Shown piece after piece: positions 29,027 through 39,274 of a stretch of DNA of 52,079 bases (within the stretch, counting starts at the first letter, position 1; each line of letters starts with the position of its first letter). The notes under the pieces were generated by a model. The model had not been told where the DNA came from. It searched no databases and saw nothing but the letters and a program-made list of their open reading frames with translations. The stretch covers positions 1 to 52,079 of the forward strand of contig CASERY010000158.1 of assembly GCA_949290385.1 (NCBI GenBank), given 5' to 3'. The DNA is from an uncultured bacterium (lineage in GTDB: Bacteria; Verrucomicrobiota; Lentisphaeria; Victivallales; UBA1829). Both the position numbers and the translations under genes were made by a program.

Positions 29027-29542
29027 TCAATTATTTTTATTTTCGTTCATCCGGTCGATATCTTTCTGGACCATGCCGACCACTTTCTCAAACTTCTTGA
29101 TATTCTGTTCATCCACATTCATCAATGTCTGGTGGGCTTCCAGAACAGTCCGTGCACTTCTGTCCGGAGCACCGGGGGCATCATCATTCCAGGCACCCTC
29201 GCCATTCTCCGACTCAGCCGCATCGTCCGTAATAAACTGGAAGAATTTTTTCAGCCCAAGACCGCAGAGAAGCCCCGCATTCTGTTCCGACGCATTGCAT
29301 ACATATATCGGAGCATTTAATTTCCGTGCACGCAGGGCCAACATGGCCAGGATCCCCATGAATGTGCTGTCCATCCAGGAACATTTTGTCAAATCAATCC
29401 GGATCTCCTTAAAAGATTCCGTTTCCAGTTTCTTGGCAAGATTCCGCAGAGAAGGCGCACATTCAAACGTAGCACGACCGGAAACCTGAATCCGGTAAGA
29501 TCCCCCCTTATTGGTAATCAGCAAATCTCCTGTATTTGCCAT
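29027..29542 (-). CDS. STAS-domain protein (anti-sigma-factor antagonist-like)
   Basis: A 171-aa protein. Residues 1-95 are a STAS domain: ITNKGGSYRIQVSGRATFE, then the segment IRIDLTKCSWMDSTFMGILAML, which carries the conserved Asp-Ser switch site of SpoIIAA/RsbV-like antagonists. The C-terminal 75 residues (acidic, then helical, VDEQNIKKFEKVVGMVQKDI) are an extra tail. A serine kinase or phosphatase partner is expected but is not in the window. It lies 49 bp after alaS and shares its transcript. Confidence 0.82.
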   Translation of the reverse strand: MANTGDLLITNKGGSYRIQVSGRATFECAPSLRNLAKKLETESFKEIRIDLTKCSWMDSTFMGILAMLALRARKLNAPIYVCNASEQNAGLLCGLGLKKFFQFITDDAAESENGEGAWNDDAPGAPDRSARTVLEAHQTLMNVDEQNIKKFEKVVGMVQKDIDRMNENKNN

Positions 29543-29591
29543 AGTCCAATCCTTTCCTTCCTCTCAACAACGTTAGAATTCAATGAAAACA

Positions 29592-31379
29592 TCAAGCATC
29601 CTTAGGCTGGATCACCGCTTTGATTCTGCGGACACCGCGGCTCGAACTCTCTTCCTTAAGGATTTTGAAAGCGCCCAGCTCGCCTGTATGCTGAGCATGA
29701 GGTCCGCCACAAATTTCCTTGGAAAAGTTTCCAATGCTGTAAACCTTCACGCGTTCTCCATATTTATTGCCAAACAGTCCGATTGCTCCGGATTTTCTGG
29801 CATCCTCCAGAGACATCTCCTCGCAAACGACAGGCACATCTTCCTGAATGACTTTATTGACAATATCCTCCACCTGTTTCAACTGTTCCGGAGTTACTTT
29901 ATCCGGATGGCTGAAGTCAAAACGGAGACGTTCCGCCGTAATGTTGGACCCTTTCTGCTCCACATGATCTCCCAGGACCATGCGCAACGCCTGATGCAGC
30001 AGATGAGTGGCCGTATGAAGTCTGGCAGAAGCTTCTGAATGATCCGCCAGTCCTCCTTTAAACTTCTGCTCAGCGCCGTGCCGGGAAAGCTCCTGATGTT
30101 TTGCAAAGGCTTCCTCATAACCTTTCATGTCTACGGAAAAGTTGCATTCCTTTGCCATTTCAACCGTGAGTTCAATGGGAAAACCGTATGTCTCATACAA
30201 ATAGAAGGCATTCTTCCCGCTGATGACCTTATTCTGAATATGTTCAGGAACACGGGAAATAAATTTTTCAAATTCCTTGGTTCCTCTTTCAAGAGCAGCG
30301 GCGAACTATTTTTCCTCGCGGTCAAATTCCTCCAGGATCATTTTCTCATTGGCTTCAAGTTCCGGATAGACTGCCTTATAGGAATCGATGACAACTTGAG
30401 CCATTTTTGCCGTAAATTCAGCTTCTATTCCAAGTTTCTTAGCCTCACGGATGGCTCGGCGGATCAAGCGGCGCAACACATAGGCCTGATCCACTTTTCC
30501 TGGAGTAATCCCGTCTGCCATAATGAAAGTGGCAGCACGCATATGCTCTACAATAATCCGTTCAGAACGTGTTCTCTCCGCTGGAGCTTCCGCAAGACCG
30601 CGGATTTTATCCAGTTCATCAAAAAGCGGCTTGAATATCTCAGTATCATAGCAGCTGGACTTGCCCTGAAGGATCGCGGTAACCCGTTCAACTCCCATGC
30701 CGGTATCCACATTTTTCTGCTTGAGCTGTTCAAATTTCCCGTCAGCATTCTTAAAATACTGCATGAAAACATTGTTCCAGATTTCAACCCAGAGTTTATT
30801 TGACGGATCAAATACTTCAGGCACGGGATCCGGACCTGTCCAATAGAAAATTTCTGTATCCGGTCCGCAGGGACCCGTTTCTCCGGCAGGCCCCCACCAG
30901 TTGTCTTTCTTTGGCAGTTTGGCAATATGATTTTCAGGAATACCGTGTTTTCTCCATTCCTCAAAAGCCTCTTCATCAAAGGGAGCATCCGCATCCCCTG
31001 CAAAAACTGTAACAGCCAGCCGGTTCACAGGAATATTCAACCATTCCGGAGAAGTCAGGAATTCAAAGCTGAACCCGATGGATTCCTTTTTAAAGTAATC
31101 ACCGAGAGACCAGTTCCCAAGCATTTCAAAGAAAGTCAGATGCACAGGATCTCCCACTTCATCGATATCGCCGGTACGGATACACTTCTGATAATCCGTG
31201 AGACGTCTTCCCTGGGGATGTTTTTCACCCAGCAGGTACGGGACCAGTGGATGCATTCCAGCAGTGGTAAAAAGTACGGTGGGATCGTTATCCGGAATCA
31301 GAGACGCGCTCTTGATTTCGGCATGACCTTTGGATTTGAAAAAGTCGATGAATTTTCTTCTTAATTCATTTGCTGTCAT
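29592..31379 (-). CDS. alaS: Alanyl-tRNA synthetase, short form without C-Ala domain (contains UAG)
   Basis: A 595-aa essential enzyme that charges tRNA-Ala. TAG at 30306-30308 (codon 358) lies in LEEFDREEK-X-FAAALERG, between the tRNA-recognition helices and the editing part. Other AlaRSs have Gln, Lys, Arg or Glu there; E. coli has EEEQFARTLERG as I recall. The catalytic domain is complete (QKCIRTGDIDEVGD, FFEMLGNWSLGDYF, TGMGVERV). The editing domain has HTATHLLHQAL and CGGPHAQHTGELG. The protein stops right after the editing domain (GVRRIKAV), so the coiled coil and the C-Ala/DHHA1 domain, about 250-300 residues, are missing. Start ATG 31379 (MTANELRRKF). Ends in TGA. Confidence 0.92.
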
Positions 31380-31480
31380 AACAGAATCTCTCTTCATTTT
31401 AAAGAAAAAATAAACATGATGTCAATATACACTGCAAAGTGCACGGTTCAAGTTTTTTCAGTGATTTTTCAACAGGCTTT

Positions 31481-32659
31481 TTAAAATCCGCCGGTTTTCA
31501 AACCGTGTCCGTTGCAGGTCAGGATATGAATCTTTCCATACACTCCGGATGAGTTCCTTTCCAATTGACTGTAAAGAAGCAACACCAGATTTCTGCAGAA
31601 GTCCGAAAGGTTCAGATCAATGCCAGGATTCTGCTGATTTTTTATTTTGCGATCCGGGAAAATCAAAAATGTTCTGCTGCTCTGTCTCCATGAATTATCC
31701 AGAATGGGGGGTTCTTCCTCAGAATGCAGTCCCGGGCCGATTCTTTCAGGGTCTCCGTTCCGAATCCGTTCTGTTCCCCTTCCGACAGGCATTTCCGGTG
31801 GAATCAATACCAGATTCAAGGAACTGCAAGGAGGATCATTCTCCTCGCCTGCAACCCGGGTGTTTTCCCGGGATTGTCTGCAAAAATCTGCAGGCTGCCG
31901 CTGTTCCCATTCTGCGCAACAGAGACGAAGCCGTGGATCCGTACACTTTTGCTGCTGGGCACGCATCTGCTTGACAAATGCAGCAAGAAGACGCCTGTTT
32001 TCCGGCACATTCTGGCTGCAGGAAGCACAGATTCTTTTCAGACTGCTGTTTCGCATCACCCGGATCATCTCCTGAATACACAACCCTGTGCAGACTGGAA
32101 CCACACATGGTAGTGCAAGGCCGTTCCACGACCATGCAGCCAGAGGCTTTCCAGAATTCAAAAGGCTTCTGTACAATCCCGGACAACTTTCCAGAGGTTG
32201 AAGAAGAACCGTTCCATCATAAGACTTCAGATCTGCGATTTCGAAATCATCGCACGTTCTGACAAAAAAGTGAAATCCCAAATTTTCAAATGTACATCTT
32301 AAACGCAATACAACCGCATCTGTTAGGACAGAATGTTCTTTACCGCATCCCGGAGTCGGCAGAAGCGTCAGGATGTTCCTGGGACAATGCAATCGGGAAG
32401 TCGCAGACTTGTTTCCCGGAGATCCGAAAAATCTCAGGATTTTGGCCCTTTTCCCTCGGGTGCATTGAATATATCCCATTTCCTGCAGTTTCTGCAAAAT
32501 TCTCTGAGAAGTCAAAGGAGCCACCAGAAAGCGTTCCGACAATTCCTTTCTGCTGTAAAATAATCCCTCAGGGAAATTCCCCTGCTGGGTATCCAGTTCA
32601 AACAAAAGCTCGCGCAGAATGTTTTCTGATTTTGACAAGCCATTCTTCTTCATAGTCAT
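31481..32659 (-). CDS. GntR-family-like transcriptional regulator
   Basis: A 392-aa protein. Residues about 8-68 form a GntR-type winged helix: SENILRELLFELDTQQ, SRKELSERFLVAPLTSQRILQKLQEMGYIQ. The rest is a degenerate sensor domain loosely like the LacI-type one in the regulator at 5089, with LKSYDGTVLLQPLES and a Cys/Arg-rich central part. The C-terminal half is poorly conserved. It is divergent from the lexA-like gene, sharing the 240-bp upstream region. Ligand unknown. Confidence 0.7.
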   Translation of the reverse strand: MTMKKNGLSKSENILRELLFELDTQQGNFPEGLFYSRKELSERFLVAPLTSQRILQKLQEMGYIQCTRGKRAKILRFFGSPGNKSATSRLHCPRNILTLLPTPGCGKEHSVLTDAVVLRLRCTFENLGFHFFVRTCDDFEIADLKSYDGTVLLQPLESCPGLYRSLLNSGKPLAAWSWNGLALPCVVPVCTGLCIQEMIRVMRNSSLKRICASCSQNVPENRRLLAAFVKQMRAQQQKCTDPRLRLCCAEWEQRQPADFCRQSRENTRVAGEENDPPCSSLNLVLIPPEMPVGRGTERIRNGDPERIGPGLHSEEEPPILDNSWRQSSRTFLIFPDRKIKNQQNPGIDLNLSDFCRNLVLLLYSQLERNSSGVYGKIHILTCNGHGLKTGGF

Positions 32660-32899
32660 TCTTCAAACTTTTACATTCATTTTCCTATAAATTATCTCTT
32701 AAGTTATACATGTTCAATAGTCATCTTAATAAAAAAATCAAAATTTTTATTTATTTTATCAATCTATTAATCCATCTGTCGTCATCTTTTTTGTATAATT
32801 AATTGCAGAGAGAGATACAAACTGGAAAGGGAAAATAACAAGGCTTTCGTAAAAAAATAAAATGATTTTAAATTTGCAAGCCGCTATGGAGGTATATCA

Positions 32900-33505
32900 A
32901 TGAAAGGTCTTACAGACAAACAGAAAAATATTGTGGATTTTATTGAAGATTTTACAAATTCCGCAAAAATGGCCCCCACTATTTATGAAATAGCAGAACA
33001 TTTCAATATTAAAACATCTACAGTTTTTGCCCATATTCGAGCTTTGCAGAAAAAGAATTATCTATCCAGAAGTTCCAAAGCCAGAAGCATCAGTCTGACA
33101 AAACCCCGCAGGGAAAACCGTATTCCAGCAGGTCTTCAGGCAGTTCCTGTTCTGGATGACAGTTCCAGCAAAGAAGTCTTCTGCGATACAAAGCTCCTGT
33201 AGAAAGCCGCCGCCGAAAGCGAACGAAAAAATATCTTTGCCATTCATGCAAAAGGTGCAGACATGGTGTCCGCCGGCATTCTGGATGGAGATATTGTGAT
33301 TTTAAAAAGCCATCCTGCCTATATTGCCAGCGGAGATATTGTTCTGACTGAAGTCAATGGAGAAAATGTACTGCGCACCTGCTATCCGGTTGGTCAGGAC
33401 AGTTACGAACTCAGAGCTGGAAACATTGCCTCTAAAGCCATGACTGCTAAAAAAGCGGATTTCCATGTCAAAGGTGTAGTCATCGGACTTCAGCGATTTA
33501 TCTGA
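32900..33505 (+). CDS. LexA-like repressor lacking the Ser-Lys dyad (contains UAG)
   Basis: A 201-aa protein when TAG at 33200-33202 (codon 101) is sense. Residues 1-65 match the LexA DNA-binding domain (LTDKQKNIVDFIEDF, PTIYEIAEHFNIKTSTVFAHIRALQKKNYL). The C-terminal part aligns with the S24 domain (GADMVSAGILDGDIVIL; GDIVLTEVNGENVLRT). The catalytic Ser of GDSM-type motifs is replaced (GADM), the Lys of the xVxRL segment is Leu (NVLRT), and no Ala-Gly cleavage site is evident in VPVLDDSSSKE. It is probably a non-cleavable dimerising repressor. Strong GGAGG before ATG. Ends in TGA. Confidence 0.8.
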
Positions 33506-34439
33506 TTCCAAGGCCACTTTTCGCATAAAGCATAAAATTGAAATCTTTTTCAATACATCACCCACCTGGGGAAAGGATTCCATCAAAATATTCCGTCAAA
33601 AAAACGCAATTGAATGCAGAGCTTCATTTTCAAAAAGGATTTGCTGTTTGCCATGCAAAATTCATACCTTCCCACCGGGGAAACGGGGAAATGAATCGCA
33701 TTTTCCGGACTCATGCAGATTTCCGACTGTTCATTCAGTCTAAGCCTGCCCGGAAAATAAACAAATTGGAAAGAGGGCGTATGCGCCAAATGCAAAAAAT
33801 TCATTGAATACAAACTCTGCGTTTTTTTATGAACTCCACTCCTTTCAACACCGGGGGCAGAAAATTGTTTTTCTGTCCCCGGTTCTTTTTACCGGTGCTA
33901 CAGCCATATATGCCTTCTGCAAAAATCAAGGTCCTGCTGGTTGCTAAAAAGAATCCCTGAATCCCTTTTCTACACTTCTTCCCCGAATGCCTTTGTTTTC
34001 TGTTCCAGAGTTTCGAATCATCCATCTCTCAACTCTTTTATAACTTTTTATCCTGATATTCTGAATACACACAGCTACGCCATTCATTTCTCTGTTTCCA
34101 ATGACAGAAGAAAAGACCCGCCCGAACATGGCCAGATCTGCTTTCCAATCCATAGGGCTGTTTCAAAGGGGGGATAAAAAAACAAAAGAAAAAATCTGCT
34201 TGCATTTCATCCCCGAAATTGTATGGTACTGCATTCTCTGAAAAGCCTGAACGAACTAAATATAGGCATCTTTCCCCGGGACACAGTTTGGTTGGATCAG
34301 GAAGAAACGCTCTTTTAAATTCCGAGTGAATTCACTTTTCAGAAATTTGCAGTCATTCAGGAAAACAGACCGGGCCTTTTCGAGGAACATCCATTGAGTT
34401 TTCGGATGCATGTAAACAGGAAGAAAGTTTTTCAGTCTT
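33506..34439. other. Long non-coding stretch between lexA-like gene and sbcD
   Basis: About 930 bases without a supportable gene on either strand, also when TAG is read as sense. A terminator lies at 33849-33890. The small open frames here lack ribosome sites and recognisable sequence. Confidence 0.5.
33849..33890 (+). terminator. Rho-independent terminator
   Basis: CACCGGGGGCAGAAAA pairs with TTCTGTCCCCGGT (one G-T pair) and is followed by TCTTTTT. It probably ends the lexA-like transcript, although it lies 345 bp past the stop codon. Confidence 0.75.
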
Positions 34440-35945
34440 ATGAAAATCCTCCATACAGCTGACTGGCATTTAGGTGCGACTCTGGCAGACAATCGCAGAT
34501 ATGCGGAATTCCGTCAGTTTTTAAACTGGCTTGTCCAGCTTATCCGGGAACAGCACATAGAATGTCTTCTGGTCTCCGGAGACATTTTTGACAACAGCAC
34601 ACCTTCCATTCATGCCCAGGAGCTGTATTACCGTTTTCTGGCAGATGCCGGGGATGCCGGATGCAGAACCTGTATTCTTATTGGAGGCAACCACGATTCT
34701 CCCGCCTTTCTGAATGCGCCTGCCGGACTTCTGCAGCGTTTTTCCATCCATACTGTCGGTTCTCTACCGGAGACAATGGAAGACGCTCTTTTCACGCTCA
34801 CCGATCCATCCGGAAAGCCATGCGCTGTTGTCTGTGCCATTCCTTATCTGAGAGAAAGAGATTTGAGTTCTGTCTACCGGGAATCATGGAATCCATCCGG
34901 GAACCCGGAACAACGCTTCAGCGAGGATTCTCTGCATTTCACCGGATCTGAAAGCATTGCAGATCATGTACAGCGTGTCAGACGGGCACTTCATCAAACG
35001 ATCCACTCGATTTACCAGGGGGCTGTTCAGCGGAGAAATTCCTTTCCCGAGGAATTTCGCACAGTTCCCATTCTCGGCATGGCACATCTGTTCGTTGTTC
35101 CCGGAGATGAATTGGACATACCGCAGGACCCTGCCGCCGAACCCATTCTTGGGACTCTTTCCGCCATACCGGCCGGAATGATTCCGCCGTTTGATTATCT
35201 TGCACTGGGTCATATTCATCAGAGCTATGCCATTAAAGGAGCACCTTTTATCCGCTATTCTGGTTCACCGATTCCGAAAACTTTTGCGGAAGCCAACCAT
35301 CATAAACACGTCATTCTTCTGGATACGGAACAACAGGACTTGCATCCATTTCCCATTGAAGTACCTGTTTTTCAGAAAATGGCAACGGTTTCCGGAGACT
35401 GGGAACATATTCAGGATCAGCTACACAAACTAATCCAGCTTCAGGAATCTATATGGATTTCAGTGGAATATACGGGCTATGCAGTTATGCCGGATTTGCC
35501 GGAATTGACCCGGGAGCTTGTCCGTGGGACCCCGGCAGAAATTCTTCAATGCAGGAATATGCACGCAATGGATGATCTGAAAGGCCCCGGCAGAAATCAG
35601 AATATCCGTCCGGAGGATATGACGCCAGAAAAAGTTTTTTGTCTGAAACTGGAAACTGCGGAAGTTCCCGCAGAGCAGAGACCGGAACTTTCCAACGCAT
35701 TCCAGGAAATTCTGAATTTGGTTCAAACCCCATCCGACGCTGGAACAGTCGGCACAGAAATCTCCCACCCTGCCGCCCCAGAGGACAGAAAAAATAACAA
35801 TGCAAAAGGCCCCGTACAGACCTCCGAGCAAAAAACCTTTCAGACAAGTCCGGATGCAGAACAAACAACGCCATGGCCTTCCAATCCCGTAACGGCAGAT
35901 GCTGTTTCAGCTCCATCTGTTCTCCAAAATGTACCGGAAAGGTAA
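34440..35945 (+). CDS. sbcD: Exonuclease SbcCD, subunit D (Mre11-like nuclease)
   Basis: A 501-aa subunit of the SbcCD nuclease, which cuts hairpins and protein-blocked DNA ends. The calcineurin-like metallophosphoesterase motifs are all present: HTADWHLG (residues 5-12), LLVSGDIFDNSTP, ILIGGNHDSP, LGMAHLFV and LALGHIHQS. The C-terminal 130 residues (capping domain and a long Pro/Gln/Thr-rich tail) are longer than usual. ATG 34440 gives the canonical MKILHTADWHLG start. sbcC begins 5 bp after the stop. Confidence 0.95.
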   Translation: MKILHTADWHLGATLADNRRYAEFRQFLNWLVQLIREQHIECLLVSGDIFDNSTPSIHAQELYYRFLADAGDAGCRTCILIGGNHDSPAFLNAPAGLLQRFSIHTVGSLPETMEDALFTLTDPSGKPCAVVCAIPYLRERDLSSVYRESWNPSGNPEQRFSEDSLHFTGSESIADHVQRVRRALHQTIHSIYQGAVQRRNSFPEEFRTVPILGMAHLFVVPGDELDIPQDPAAEPILGTLSAIPAGMIPPFDYLALGHIHQSYAIKGAPFIRYSGSPIPKTFAEANHHKHVILLDTEQQDLHPFPIEVPVFQKMATVSGDWEHIQDQLHKLIQLQESIWISVEYTGYAVMPDLPELTRELVRGTPAEILQCRNMHAMDDLKGPGRNQNIRPEDMTPEKVFCLKLETAEVPAEQRPELSNAFQEILNLVQTPSDAGTVGTEISHPAAPEDRKNNNAKGPVQTSEQKTFQTSPDAEQTTPWPSNPVTADAVSAPSVLQNVPER

Positions 35946-35950
35946 TTGTC

Positions 35951-38900
35951 ATGAAAATAGAAAAGCTGCATTTCAAAAATATTAACTCCTTGTATGGTGA
36001 ATGGGAAATAGACTTTACCCAGCCAGAATACACTCAGAACGGACTTTTTGTCATTACCGGCCCAACCGGTTCCGGGAAAAGTTCTATTTTTGATGTTCTC
36101 TGTCTTGCCCTTTTCGGAGCCACGGCCAGAATCTCTGTCAAAGGCAAGGAAAACGATGCCTTTTCCCTGGGGAAACATGAATTTCTTGCAGAAGCCGTCA
36201 TTCTGCTGGATGCAGGCCGTTTCCGATTCCGTTTTGAGCAGACACGTTCTAAACGGAAAAACTCTCTGGGCAACCTTCAGTCCTGCAGGAGAATCATCTA
36301 TCAGGGAGAGAACGTCTACGCGGAGGGAAACAGCGCCTCTGCCAAAGCCGCTGAACAGCTTCTGGGAATGGATCTGGAACAGTTTCTCCGGACCGTTATG
36401 CTCGCTCAGGGCAGATTCACAGCCTTTCTGGAGTCCGGGGAAAATGACAGAGCCATGCTTCTGGAAAACATTACAGGCACCGGCATCTACCGGGATATAT
36501 CCAAAGAGGTTTTCCTCCGGGCCAAAAATGAGGAAGAAGTACGCCGGCATATTCTGGACCGGCTGAACAACATCCAGCAAATAACTCCAGACTCTCGCGA
36601 ACAGCTCTTACAGCAGAGCGCAGATCTGGAAAAAACATTGCTCCTTCTTCAACAGGAACGTCAGGAATACGCGGATCTCTGTGCACTCTTTGATCAGTAT
36701 ACAAAGAATACAGAAGCTTTACACCAGCAGCAACTCCATGAAAAAGAACTTTTCCTGGAAGAACAATCCTTTCAAAAGGACGCCCTTCGTCTGAAACTGG
36801 CAGAAAATGCCCTTGAATGTGAATCCGCCTATCTTTCCCGGGAAGAACTCATCCGGACACAGGCCAGTCACCAGAAAAACCTTCAGCAGGCCGAAGACCA
36901 GGCGCAGCAACTCAAAGACCAGACGGCTGAAACAGAAAAACACCTTCTGCATGCCTCAGAGCAATTTGCCCTCTTTCAGGAATAGGAAAAAAAACTGATG
37001 CCTCTCCTGCAACAGGTCCGGACGCTGAAAACACGGGAAGAAGAAAAAAAAGTTCTTCTCAGGAAAAACGAAACCGATCTGTCCCTTTCCAAGCAGGAAT
37101 GTCTTGCGCAACAGAATCTTCTGGAAAAGCTGAACAAACAGGCACGCCAGGATGCTGCCGAACTGCAGGATACTCTTCTTTATCTTGAGCAGCATGCAAA
37201 AGACGCACAAATTGAATCCGTTCAAGCGCATCTGACCTCCTGCCGCGATATGCTCGTCTATACTTTCCGAAATGGCCTGACACTCTATAGACGTCAAAAT
37301 GAAACCACCTCTCACATGACGCAGCTCCGGCAGAAGATTTCTGAAATCCAGCAGGATCTTCAGTCCCGGCATGCCCAATCTGCTGAAACTGAAGCTGCGC
37401 AGAAGCAGTTGCAAACACAAATCCAGACGCTGCTTCAAGGACAGACTCTCCAATTCCATCAGGAACGTCTCCAGTCCGCCCTCCGGGAACAAGCCCTTCT
37501 CGCGCGAATTGCAGGCTACGAAGAAGAACGAAGACTTTTGAAAAAAGGGATCCCATGTCCTCTCTGCGGATCGCTGGAACATCCCTATGCAGAAAAACAT
37601 CCCTCTGATGAACAGTCTGTTCTGGCCCAGAAAATCTCCGGCCTCCAAAAACGTCTGGAAGACTATCAATCTCTTGAAAAACGCAGAAAAGAGCTTGACA
37701 GTCTCTCTCAGCAAGCCGAAACCGAAAAAATCCGTCAGGAAAACGCTCTTCAAAATTTTCAGCAGCAGCTTGCTGCACTTCAGAGCCAGTACCTCCAGAA
37801 TCAAACGGAACAGCAATCCATTGAAAAGCAAATTCTTTAGAAGATCAAGACATTCAATGATCTGGTCTCTCTTCACAATCTCGGTCCTGCATTAAACGAA
37901 AGTCTGTCTGAGGATATTTTCAAATCCGACCGCCCCGGTTCCAAAGAAGAAAAAACACCATCCTTCTTTCCTGATTCCGCTGTCATGCAAACCATCTTCA
38001 AAAATCTTGAACAGCGGCAAAAATGCTATCATAATGCCTGCACACTCCGGGATCAGGCACAAGAACGTGCCCAGACCCGCATGCTCAAGGAATCTGCCGC
38101 AAAATCCCGAGTACAGTCTTTGCTAGTTCGCCTCCATCAGCTGCAGGAAAATCGACAGGATGTTCTGCAGGATCTGGACAGCCTTCACCGTGATCTTTGT
38201 CATCTTTTTGAAAATAAAGATCCAGATCTGGAAGAAAAAGCGTTCAAAGAAAAATTCCGTCAGGCACAGCTTCTGGAATAGAAAGCCCTTCAGACACGAG
38301 ACATTGTTCAGCAGAAATATTCCAGTATTCTTGAAAAAATTTCTCAGCTTCAGCACGCTCTCACCTCGCTGAATCCATCTCTGGAACAAGCTCAAAAGCT
38401 CTGGTCCGAACAAAGGCGTCAGAATGGTTTTATTTCGGATGAAGACTTTCTGGCTGCCCGCATGGATGCCGCTGAACGAAGAAAGCTCCGGGAGAAAGCT
38501 GAATCTTTGCAGAAAAAACGTATTACACTCACAGAACGACTTCAAACTTTATCCCGGCATCGGCAGGATCTGGAACAGGTTCTGTCCGGGAAAGACTGTA
38601 TGGAATGTCAAGAGCATCTCAGCAAAGTGCAAAAAGAACTGCTGGAGAAGACCTCTCAGCTGGGAGCTGTCCGGCAAAAACTGGCAGATTGTGAAGAAAA
38701 AACCAGACAGATAGCCAGTCTCCAGGCTGAACTGGAAAAACAGAGTGCAACAGCCCGAAAATGGTCCCGTCTGAATGAACTGATTGGATCTGCATCCGGA
38801 GATTCCTTTGCCAGATTTGCAGAAAGCGTCATGTTTGACTATCTTCTGGAGCTGGCGAACCAGGAGCTGAAACGACTCAGTGACCGTTATACGCTTGTGC

Positions 38901-39274
38901 AGAATCCCCGGAAAACACTTGAGATCCAGGTTCAGGATTCTTATCAGTTTGATGCAGTCCGGTCTGGAGAAAATCTCTCCGGCGGAGAAAAATTCCTGGT
39001 AAGTCTTGCTCTTGCACTGGGACTCTCGCACATGACCCGCAAAAAGAATCGAATTGATTCGCTCTTCCTTGATGAAGGTTTCGGAACGCTTGATCCGGAT
39101 ACTCTTCAAATGGTCCTGCAAGCCATCGCATCCCTGCATCAGGATGGAAAACTTATCGGAATTATTTCCCATGTTCAGGCCGTCAGTGATCAAATTCCAT
39201 GCAGAATTGAAGTCATGCCTTGTGCAAAAGGACGAAGCATCCTGAACGGTCCCGGGGTGAAACGGCTGGATTAA
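35951..39274 (+). CDS. sbcC: Exonuclease SbcCD, subunit C (Rad50-like ATPase; contains three UAGs)
   Basis: An 1107-aa SMC-like ATPase. TAGs occur at 36983-36985, 37838-37840 and 38279-38281 (codons 345, 630, 777), all inside Gln-rich coiled-coil arms (LFQE-X-EKKL, KQIL-X-KIKT, QLLE-X-KALQ), with one frame throughout. Walker A is ITGPTGSGKSSIFDVLC (about residue 33), the Q-loop is MLAQGRFTAFLES, the zinc hook is CPLCGS with CPLCG-type spacing at about 536, the signature is NLSGGEKFLVSLALALGLS, and Walker B is SLFLDEGFGTLD. Length matches SbcC. The canonical start is ATG 35951 (MKIEKLHFKNINSLYG), 5 bp after sbcD. TAA overlaps the convergent neighbour's stop. Confidence 0.93.

Noticed and set aside
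33538-33807. Small open frame before the terminator at 33849
   Set aside because: It has a non-ATG start and no ribosome site, and the protein looks random. It could still be real, but I cannot support it.
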